From JBHEPS01 sp046261635 (lineage in GTDB: Bacteria; Acidobacteriota; Thermoanaerobaculia; Gp7-AA8), in assembly GCA_046261635.1 (NCBI GenBank), contig JBHEOL010000368.1, forward strand, positions 1-5,463: a DNA stretch of 5,463 nt, given 5' to 3'. The notes beneath the pieces are model-generated. The model was not told the DNA's origin. It saw nothing but the letters and a program-made list of their open reading frames with translations, and searched no databases. Of this stretch, positions 1 to 4,945 are shown piece by piece. Each line of letters starts with the position of its first letter. Position 1 is the first letter of the stretch. The position numbers were made by a program, and so were the translations under genes.

Positions 1-1143
1 CCCGCCACTCTCGGCCTTGTAGAGGCGAACATCCATCACGCCGTCGCTTTCGGCTCCCCAGACGGTCAGGTATCCCTCGTTGAAGTTGACCCCGTAGGGC
101 TTGGGCATGTTGGGGAGATCCTTGCGGGCCTCGATCTCCCAGGATCCGGACGAGCGCCCGATGGTGATGATCTCGGACGTGGTCTTGGTGATCTTCCGAA
201 CGGCGAAGAACCGGGTTCCGTCGGTTCCGAGGCCGCTATAAAACCCCGAATCGTTGATGGTGCCGGAGGCGACTCCGTGGATCAGGTCGTTGGCCGAGTA
301 GATCTTGATCGATTCCTCGTTGTTGAACGCGATAAAAGGAGAAGATCCGCCACTTTTCTCCATCGCGAGAAGCGAGCCCGCGTTGATGCGCCGCAGCAAT
401 TGAGGGGCTGAGGGGTTGGTGACGTCATAGACGATCGAGTCCGGCCCTGCCTGGACGACCGCGAGATACCGGCTGGCGTCCGCCTTCACGACCCTGACCC
501 GGACGGCTTTGGTGTCGAAATCCTGCGCCACGAGAGCAAGGCCGCCTATGTCCTGAACGATGCCCCATCCGAAAAACGAATATGCGAGGTAGACATAGCC
601 GCGATCGTCGTAGTCGAAATCGTAGAGTCTCTGCTGTCCGTCTCCCACCTCGATTTGCCATCCGGAGCCCGACTCCTCGGGGTAAACCGCCGAGTTCCAG
701 GGGAGGTACTCCTCGCGTGTCAGACCGGCTTCTGCGAAGCCCATTGGAAGGATCTGGAGCGGACTCCCGAGCTTCGAGCTCATGAAGGTGTCGAGGTTGT
801 AGGCCGCGAGCGTCTCTCCGAGCATGAAATACGCGCGGTTGATCTCAGGAACCAAGGCCATCCCCTTCGCGCGGAGGGTGCGGTATCCCCAACCCGCCTG
901 GTAATCGCGGGTCCGGCTGGAATCGAGAAAGCGGCCTTTGAAGGACTTGAGAGGAGGGCTGTACTGCCAGGTGGGTTGGGGGTTGCCGTCGGAATCGAGA
1001 CAGTAACTTTCGTGGCAGTAAACCAGGGGCTGGCCGACGGCCGAGGGCATGGGATATCGCTGTGCTTGTAGCTCACTCCACGCACCCACCAACCCCACGA
1101 GCGAGATCACCAACAAAACGAATCGAGATCGAAACACATGCAC
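1..1143 (-). CDS. Exported protein of unknown function, possible beta-propeller; 3' end outside the window
   Basis: This frame stays open from a GTG at 1143 to the window edge, giving 381 residues with no stop. I do not recognise the family. The N-terminus is a signal peptide: basic HVFRSR, a hydrophobic stretch at about residues 8-21, and a likely signal peptidase I site after LQA (residue 27), so the protein should be exported. Cys43 and Cys48 (CHESYC) could form a disulfide. Residues 175-189 read DFDYDDRGYVYLAYS and residues 239-250 read YDVTNPSAPQLL. The second resembles the strand-turn signature of LVIVD-type and related beta-propellers, and the later Asp/Tyr-rich segments fit a repeated beta structure; this is inference. 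Start choice is uncertain. GTG 1143, GTG 1137 and TTG 1149 are all in frame. The G-run just upstream suits GTG 1137 best by spacing, and there is no classic AGGAGG. A terminator and a 259-base gap separate it from the upstream gene, so it probably has its own promoter. Confidence 0.8.
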   Translation of the reverse strand, partial: MHVFRSRFVLLVISLVGLVGAWSELQAQRYPMPSAVGQPLVYCHESYCLDSDGNPQPTWQYSPPLKSFKGRFLDSSRTRDYQAGWGYRTLRAKGMALVPEINRAYFMLGETLAAYNLDTFMSSKLGSPLQILPMGFAEAGLTREEYLPWNSAVYPEESGSGWQIEVGDGQQRLYDFDYDDRGYVYLAYSFFGWGIVQDIGGLALVAQDFDTKAVRVRVVKADASRYLAVVQAGPDSIVYDVTNPSAPQLLRRINAGSLLAMEKSGGSSPFIAFNNEESIKIYSANDLIHGVASGTINDSGFYSGLGTDGTRFFAVRKITKTTSEIITIGRSSGSWEIEARKDLPNMPKPYGVNFNEGYLTVWGAESDGVMDVRLYKAESGG

Positions 1144-1164
1144 CCCCAAGGACGAAACGGAATT

Positions 1165-1200
1165 TCGGACGACGAATGTATGAAAATCGGACGGCGACGA
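1165..1200. repeat. Imperfect direct repeat upstream of the left-end gene
   Basis: On the plus strand TCGGACGACGA (1165-1175) recurs as TCGGACGGCGACGA (1187-1200). The TCGGAC cores are 22 bases apart, about two helical turns. The repeat sits between the possible -10 box at 1208-1213 and the start codon near 1143. It could be a regulator binding site, but short GC-rich repeats also arise by chance. Confidence 0.3.
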
Positions 1201-1207
1201 CCTAGTT

Positions 1208-1213
1208 ATCTTA
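1208..1213 (-). promoter_or_regulatory. Possible -10 box for the left-end exported protein
   Basis: TAAGAT on the minus strand lies about 65 bases upstream of the GTG start and matches four of six positions of the sigma70 -10 consensus, in a locally AT-rich patch. I find no convincing -35 hexamer 16-18 bases upstream (TGGATT at best). If real, it is a weak or activator-dependent promoter, or one used by an alternative sigma factor. Confidence 0.3.
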
Positions 1214-1271
1214 AATGACGCCAGCCGAAAAATCCATGGTGATTTCAGAAAACCTTGCGCGAGCTCACATC

Positions 1272-1306
1272 GGCGCAGACTCTCGGGTGAAACGAGATGC
1301 TCCGCC
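1272..1306. repeat. Imperfect inverted repeat in the intergenic gap
   Basis: Two 14-base arms (1272-1285 and 1293-1306) around a 7-base spacer pair at 11 of 14 positions. The inner TCTCG/CGAGA and the outer GGCG/CGCC are perfect. No T-run follows on either strand, so it is not an obvious terminator. It lies upstream of the possible -10 box at 1208-1213 and could be an operator or a read-through RNA structure. Confidence 0.35.
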
Positions 1307-1332
1307 GGCGTGAATCGCGAGGAATCCGCGTG

Positions 1333-1373
1333 ACAAAGCAAAACGGGGCGGGCCGTACACCGGCCCGCCCCGT
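1333..1373 (-). terminator. Strong intrinsic terminator of the 484-residue exported protein gene
   Basis: On the minus strand ACGGGGCGGGCCG (1373-1361) pairs perfectly over 13 bp with CGGCCCGCCCCGT (1355-1343) across a 5-base loop. It is followed by an interrupted T-rich tail, TTTGCTTTGT. It begins about 30 bases after the stop codon at 1403. The plus strand has no T-run after the hairpin, so it works in the minus direction only. Confidence 0.9.
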
Positions 1374-1402
1374 GGGACGAATCCCGAATACCCTACTTCG
1401 AG

Positions 1403-2857
1403 TTACGGCGTGACGTCGTCAGCCGGCTCGATCGGGTTTCCACCGTAAGCGCCAGTGGTCGTACCCGGCACAGGCGAGCAGCCGTTGCCGAGCATTGTGG
1501 CGTCGAAGTCGACCGCGTAGCGGCCTTCCGCCGACATCTGCACGGTCACCCAGTTCTGCGAGCGTCCCGGGTGGGTCGCTCGTCGGGGGGCACTGTAGTT
1601 GGTTCCGGTGTACCCGTTGTTGAGGTTCATGTAGATCCAGCCGCCGTTGTCGGTGGTACCGGTGGCGAACGGCGGGAAGACGGAGGATCCAGCCGGAACC
1701 GAAGAGGCCTCAGGGAGACCAGCAGTCGGAGGAGCCGGGGAGATGGGAATACCGCCGCCGCGGACGGTCGGGTTCTCCGATTCGTCGAAGCGGACGAACT
1801 CGGTGAACGCGATGGAGGCGTTAGGTGCAACGCTGCCGCAGGTCAAGGTGACACCGCCAGCGGTTGCCGTGGTGCCCTCACGCCAGATGGCGAACTCGGT
1901 CGCGAACGGCTCACCGGCGATGTAACGCGCGGCGAAGGTGCCCGGAAGCGGCTGCCGACGGTCACGGGTACGGTCGAGCGGCGTGTAGCGATCATAGAAC
2001 GTGAACGGCAGGTTGGTCGGAAGATCCAGGCCTCCGTCATCCTCGCCATAGCCATCGGGGATCGCGCGGATGTGGACCAGCGGGGTGCCGCCGGCGAAGT
2101 TACCGGTTCCGGCATCCGGGTTGACCCGGATGTAGTCGCCCGTGAGGACGTTGTCGAACGCGATTTCCGACGCGAAGTACGCCCCATCGGTCGGGAGGGA
2201 CTGCGAGCAGGTGCGCGCCGTATCGATGGTGACGTATCCCTTTGCAAGGCCCGGGGTGTTGCTGCCGACCGACGTCGAGCCGCAGAAGCCGGTGTAGATG
2301 CCGGTGCTCAGCGCGTTTTTGATGGCGTTGGCCAGGTCGGTCGGGATCGGACCCGGGAGAACGGCGCACGTCGCGACCGCGTCTACCAGGAAGGCCGGGT
2401 TGTCATCGTTGGTGGCCGAGCGGATGCCCTCGTCGGTGCTCGACGAGGTCGGCGGGATGCCGATCGTGTCGCCACGGGCGATGATGTTGTACAGCGAGAG
2501 GCCCTGCACGTCGTATCCGGTCAGGAAGACGTTGAAGTCGATGACCGGGTAGGACCAGTCGGTCCAGAGCGTGATGTGGGCAATCTGCGGAAGAGGCGAG
2601 GTGTTCACGATCGTGAAGAGGGTATTGAGGGCAGTGCTGGGCTCCTCGTTGATCTCGACCTCGAAGTACGGAAGCAGAAGCGTCGCCGCAGGCATGACCG
2701 AGATGTCGCACGAATCGTCATTGTTCGTGGTCGCCGGGCTGCCAGTCGGGAACGTCGCGTTCGGCTGGACGAAGAGCCTGTCCTCGCCCACGCCCGCCAT
2801 TGCAGTGGCGGCCACGAGGAGCATCAGGCCCGTCAGAGTTAGAAACTTTTTCATCAT
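1403..2857 (-). CDS. Exported protein of unknown function (484 aa)
   Basis: This is a complete gene with no named function that I can assign. A classic signal peptide (MKKFLTLTGLMLLVAATAMA) ends in an AMA signal peptidase I site after residue 21, and there is no lipobox, so the product should be released to the periplasm, surface or medium. The mature part has six cysteines (50, 164, 192, 217, 340, 460), enough for three disulfides, and no transmembrane segment. Distinct segments include CDISVMPAATLLLPYFEVEI (50-69), HITLWTDWSYPVIDFNVFLTG (94-114) and FTFYDRYTPLDRTRDRRQPL (285-304). These look like parts of a conserved family I associate with Acidobacteriota genomes; that is recollection only. 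A Pro/Gly/Ser-rich stretch at about 365-405 may be a linker. AGGAG lies 4 bases before the first ATG and 7 before the second, so translation probably starts at 2854. Its own promoter, leader and terminator indicate a single-gene transcript. Confidence 0.93.
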   Translation of the reverse strand: MMKKFLTLTGLMLLVAATAMAGVGEDRLFVQPNATFPTGSPATTNNDDSCDISVMPAATLLLPYFEVEINEEPSTALNTLFTIVNTSPLPQIAHITLWTDWSYPVIDFNVFLTGYDVQGLSLYNIIARGDTIGIPPTSSSTDEGIRSATNDDNPAFLVDAVATCAVLPGPIPTDLANAIKNALSTGIYTGFCGSTSVGSNTPGLAKGYVTIDTARTCSQSLPTDGAYFASEIAFDNVLTGDYIRVNPDAGTGNFAGGTPLVHIRAIPDGYGEDDGGLDLPTNLPFTFYDRYTPLDRTRDRRQPLPGTFAARYIAGEPFATEFAIWREGTTATAGGVTLTCGSVAPNASIAFTEFVRFDESENPTVRGGGIPISPAPPTAGLPEASSVPAGSSVFPPFATGTTDNGGWIYMNLNNGYTGTNYSAPRRATHPGRSQNWVTVQMSAEGRYAVDFDATMLGNGCSPVPGTTTGAYGGNPIEPADDVTP

Positions 2858-2861
2858 TTTT

Positions 2862-2866
2862 CTCCT
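2862..2866 (-). promoter_or_regulatory. Ribosome binding site favouring the second of two tandem ATGs
   Basis: AGGAG on the minus strand is followed by AAAA and then ATGATG. Spacing is 4 bases to the ATG at 2857 and 7 to the ATG at 2854. The longer spacing is closer to the usual optimum, so the mature reading probably begins MKKFL rather than MMKKFL. Confidence 0.75.
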
Positions 2867-2931
2867 ACACTTCGTTATGGTTGCTGTTGCGGATTACTCG
2901 TGGAAAGTCCCCCAGACTCGCCCTGCGATAA

Positions 2932-2941
2932 GATCACCTCC
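2932..2941 (-). promoter_or_regulatory. Orphan perfect Shine-Dalgarno sequence in the leader
   Basis: GGAGGTGATC on the minus strand matches all ten bases complementary to the conserved 16S rRNA tail GAUCACCUCC. No ATG, GTG or TTG follows at a usable distance. It lies about 75 bases before the real start codon. It could be a ribosome standby site, the trace of a lost leader peptide, or chance. Confidence 0.5.
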
Positions 2942-2961
2942 GGATCCAGATTTGTAATACG

Positions 2962-2986
2962 AAAGCTGTGGAATGTTCCAAGCTTT
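2962..2986 (-). repeat. Stem-loop at the predicted 5' end of the leader
   Basis: On the minus strand AAAGCT pairs with AGCTTT and TGGA with TCCA, with a single bulged C and an ACAT loop, over 25 bases. It begins within about five bases of the predicted start of the transcript from the promoter at 2998-3026. Stem-loops at that position often protect abundant mRNAs from 5' decay; that role here is inferred. Confidence 0.5.
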
Positions 2987-2997
2987 GATCCGCTGAC

Positions 2998-3026
2998 ACA
3001 CTAGGCCAGCCAACCCGCAAAGTCAA
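2998..3026 (-). promoter_or_regulatory. Sigma70-type promoter for the 484-residue exported protein gene
   Basis: TTGACT (-35, 3026-3021) and TAGTGT (-10, 3003-2998) are 17 bases apart, the preferred spacing. The -35 matches five of six consensus positions; the -10 keeps the key TA and final T. The -35 begins one base after the U-tract of the preceding terminator, so initiation starts right where the upstream transcript ends. Confidence 0.65.
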
Positions 3027-3027
3027 T

Positions 3028-3068
3028 AAAAAAGTCGCGGTTTTATGGGGATGCACCATAAAACCGCG
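3028..3068 (-). terminator. Strong intrinsic terminator after the propeller lipoprotein gene
   Basis: On the minus strand CGCGGTTTTATGG (3068-3056) pairs perfectly over 13 bp with CCATAAAACCGCG (3048-3036) across a 7-base loop, followed by AC and six T residues (3033-3028). It would end transcripts of the lipoprotein operon and any transcript from the promoter at 3084-3111. The plus strand lacks a T-run, so it acts on the minus direction. Confidence 0.9.
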
Positions 3069-3077
3069 CGCTCGAGT
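3028..3077 (-). ncRNA. Candidate short RNA of about 50 nt
   Basis: A near-consensus promoter (3084-3111) and an intrinsic terminator (3028-3068) enclose about 50 transcribed bases with no reading frame of note. The RNA would be a short 5' tail (ACUCGAGCG-like), a 13-bp stem with loop UGCAUCC, and a U-tail. This is a prediction from signals only; it matches no small-RNA family I know and could instead be a leader subject to attenuation. Confidence 0.3.
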
Positions 3078-3098
3078 TGGGCGATTATATACCAACTC
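3074..3098. repeat. Inverted repeat flanking a -10 box, candidate operator
   Basis: GAGTTGG (3074-3080) and CCAACTC (3092-3098) are perfect 7-base inverted arms separated by 11 bases. The spacer contains the TATAAT of the promoter at 3084-3111. A dimeric repressor bound here would block that promoter. In read-through RNA the same arms form a hairpin directly before the terminator, which is the alternative explanation. Confidence 0.5.
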
Positions 3099-3111
3099 CC
3101 TGAAAGTGCAA
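3084..3111 (-). promoter_or_regulatory. Near-consensus sigma70 promoter directly before a terminator
   Basis: TTGCAC (-35, 3111-3106) and a perfect TATAAT (-10, 3089-3084) are 16 bases apart. The predicted start is near 3077, about 10 bases before the terminator hairpin. The -35 begins 10 bases after the lipoprotein stop codon. It would make an RNA of about 50 nt unless the terminator is bypassed, in which case it becomes a second promoter for the exported protein gene at 1403-2857. Confidence 0.6.
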
Positions 3112-3121
3112 CCGCTTAGAC

Positions 3122-4927
3122 CTACCTTACCGGCCTCGTCTGCTCGTTCAGCCACACCCGGATCGACCCGTCCCGCTCGGCCTTTCCCGCCTCGAACATC
3201 ATAATCACGTCATCCCGACCGTCGCCGTTCACGTCCCTCACCGTCAGGTCGTAGCTCGGGTTCGCCGGGATCTCGACTCCTTCGACCACCGCCGACCGGA
3301 ACCCTCCCTTGCCGTCGCCCAGAAGGATGTGCATCCGGTTGTCGTCGACCGGAACGTACACGACGTCGGAATGACCGTCGCCGTCGAAGTCACCCGAGCC
3401 GACCGCGTAGAGCGCGCGCTCGCTTTCCCATCGGGCGACGGGCGAGCGCCGGAGCGTCTTCCCATCCCACCACACGCGCTCGAGCCCGACCACGCGCCCG
3501 ATCGCGGGCTTCGGCGGATTCTCCGGATCGATCTCAATCGGCCAGACGCGGGCGAAGCTCATGATGGCGTCCTCGCGATTCCTGGCGCTGAACCGCCCGG
3601 TGGTGAGCCCGAAATAATACGAGTAGTAAGGCAGAAGCCCCCGTCCTTCGATCCGCCACTCCCGCTTCCCTTCCCCCAGGAAGATCGAGTCCGGCCCGTT
3701 GTAGTAAATGCTCGAAGCGACGAAGTCGACATGGCGGTCGCCGTTGAGGTTGAGGACTTCGAGCCAGTCGCCGCCGAGCTGACGCCACGGCTCGCCGATT
3801 TCCTTCATGGTCCAGGAGCGGGCCTTCCCCTCGTTGAGGAAAGCCACGACTTTCGACTCCGGTGTGCCGCCGAGCTCTCCGCGAAGGGGCCCTTCGGTCA
3901 GGGCCAGGATGTCGAGGTCTCCGTCCCCATCGAGGTCGGCGACCCGAACCCGCCTCGTCGCGAAGTTCGTCACCAGACCGGGAACTTCGGTGAACTCGCC
4001 GCGGCCGTCGCCGAAGAAAGCCCGGATTCCACTGAGGTGGATCCCCGAAACGATGTCCATGTTTCCGTCACCGTCGAGATCCGCGGCCGTCGCGCTGCCG
4101 TAGTTGAAACCGAACGGGAACTTCACGTCCATCCATCGCGTCCAGCCGCCCTTCCCGTCGCCAAGGTAGATGTGCGGCACGCCGATCGGTCCGCGCTGCG
4201 GGGGAACGAGCAGGTCGAGATGCCCGTCGCCGTTCATGTCGGCGACGTCGAGCGAGTTGCGCCATGAGCCGGTCGTGGGAAGCCCGCTCGAAGATTCGCG
4301 AAACCGGATCACGCGGCCCGAGGGGGGCGGCTCGAGAACCGAGAAGTCCGGCCGGGCGTACTCGAGCAGCTTTCTCTCGTCCTCATCCACCTGACGGTAA
4401 GTCCGCAAGGTCTCCTCCCGCGGGGGCTGGTTGATCTGGGGTACTTCGGGATCGTAGTTCGGCGTCCACACCCAGACCCATTGATCGTTCTGCTGATAGA
4501 TCTCGCGAGATACGTTCACGTGTCCGACCGGCCGGACCCATCCCCCCATCTGATTCACGTAGCTGGCGCGCTGGCGAGGATACTTCGCGATTTTGTATTC
4601 GCGCCCCGCCCGGATGAAGATCCGGTCGGGATCGGGATCGGCTCCCGGATCCACGGTGGTTCCGAGCCGGTCCATCCTCTCCTCGGGCGACTCTTCTTCT
4701 CCAGTGACCGGGCTGACCCGCTCCCACGCCGCCAGTTCCCGCGGTGTCGACGAGGCCGGTTCGGCCGCGACCGGGGCGGTCGACGGGGATGTGGACAACT
4801 CGGCCGTCGCCTCTGCCCGGGGGGGTGCTGGCGCAGCCTCCTGACGAGGCTCGAGTCCGTCTGCCGTCGTGCAGGAGACCAGGAGCGCGAGCGAAAGAGC
4901 TCCGATCCAGATGTTGAAACGGTTCAT
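3122..4927 (-). CDS. FG-GAP/VCBS repeat lipoprotein, predicted seven-bladed beta-propeller
   Basis: This complete 601-residue gene encodes an exported lipoprotein: a hydrophobic signal (residues 4-16) leads to the lipobox LVSC with the lipidated cysteine at 19. An Ala/Pro/Ser/Thr-rich spacer (20-65) follows. A Trp/Tyr-rich region (about 66-215, with NDQWVWVWTPN at 147-157) matches nothing I know. Residues 225-601 hold seven repeats. Calcium-loop motifs of DxDGDG or DxNGDG type start at 230, 283, 331, 513 and 565; the copy at 393 (NLNGDRHVD) is degenerate and the one near 445 has lost the acidic loop. Most are followed by a strand such as IYLGDGKGGW. Seven FG-GAP units suggest an integrin-alpha-like propeller for binding proteins or glycans; the ligand is unknown. 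AAGGAGG lies 4 bases before the ATG. The gene begins 18 bases after the exporter permease, so the two are probably co-transcribed. The terminator at 3028-3068 ends the unit. Confidence 0.93.
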   Translation of the reverse strand: MNRFNIWIGALSLALLVSCTTADGLEPRQEAAPAPPRAEATAELSTSPSTAPVAAEPASSTPRELAAWERVSPVTGEEESPEERMDRLGTTVDPGADPDPDRIFIRAGREYKIAKYPRQRASYVNQMGGWVRPVGHVNVSREIYQQNDQWVWVWTPNYDPEVPQINQPPREETLRTYRQVDEDERKLLEYARPDFSVLEPPPSGRVIRFRESSSGLPTTGSWRNSLDVADMNGDGHLDLLVPPQRGPIGVPHIYLGDGKGGWTRWMDVKFPFGFNYGSATAADLDGDGNMDIVSGIHLSGIRAFFGDGRGEFTEVPGLVTNFATRRVRVADLDGDGDLDILALTEGPLRGELGGTPESKVVAFLNEGKARSWTMKEIGEPWRQLGGDWLEVLNLNGDRHVDFVASSIYYNGPDSIFLGEGKREWRIEGRGLLPYYSYYFGLTTGRFSARNREDAIMSFARVWPIEIDPENPPKPAIGRVVGLERVWWDGKTLRRSPVARWESERALYAVGSGDFDGDGHSDVVYVPVDDNRMHILLGDGKGGFRSAVVEGVEIPANPSYDLTVRDVNGDGRDDVIMMFEAGKAERDGSIRVWLNEQTRPVR

Positions 4928-4945
4928 GATTCCTCCTTGGGAATG

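Larger units (their letters stand above)
2858..2991 (-). promoter_or_regulatory. Long structured 5' leader of the 484-residue exported protein gene
   Basis: If transcription starts about 7 bases after the -10 box at 2998-3003, the leader is about 133 nt. It starts with a stem-loop (2962-2986), then carries a perfect anti-Shine-Dalgarno complement (2932-2941) without a usual start codon, and ends with the working ribosome site at 2862-2866. I do not recognise a known riboswitch class. The leader may set mRNA stability or ribosome loading; this is inference. Confidence 0.5.

Noticed and set aside
655..1071. 138-residue plus-strand frame opposite the left-end gene
   Set aside because: The minus strand has an unbroken 381-codon frame with a signal peptide here. 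The plus frame has no signal, domain or start context.
1374..1385. Small GGGA-TTCG-TCCC hairpin on the minus strand between a stop codon and the terminator
   Set aside because: It has a four-base stem with a UUCG loop, but the closing pair is not the stabilising C-G and it is too short to matter beside the 13-bp terminator.
1571..2842. 423-residue open frame on the plus strand, opposite the exported protein gene
   Set aside because: Its product is Arg/Gly/Val-rich with no domain, signal or ribosome site. It mirrors a gene with a clear signal peptide, ribosome site, promoter and terminator. Long antisense frames are expected in GC-rich DNA.
2894..2929. Eleven-codon minus-strand frame starting with ATC right after the orphan Shine-Dalgarno sequence
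   Set aside because: The spacing is good, but ATC is a very rare start codon and the peptide is unremarkable, so I do not call it a gene.
3890..4240. Repeated CCGTCxCCxTCGAxxTC DNA motifs on the plus strand
   Set aside because: They are the coding trace of the repeated calcium-loop residues in the propeller protein, not an independent DNA repeat or CRISPR-like array.
3329..4267. 312-residue open frame on the plus strand, opposite the propeller lipoprotein
   Set aside because: It arises from the antisense of repeated Asp/Gly codons, has no ribosome site and shows no recognisable domain.
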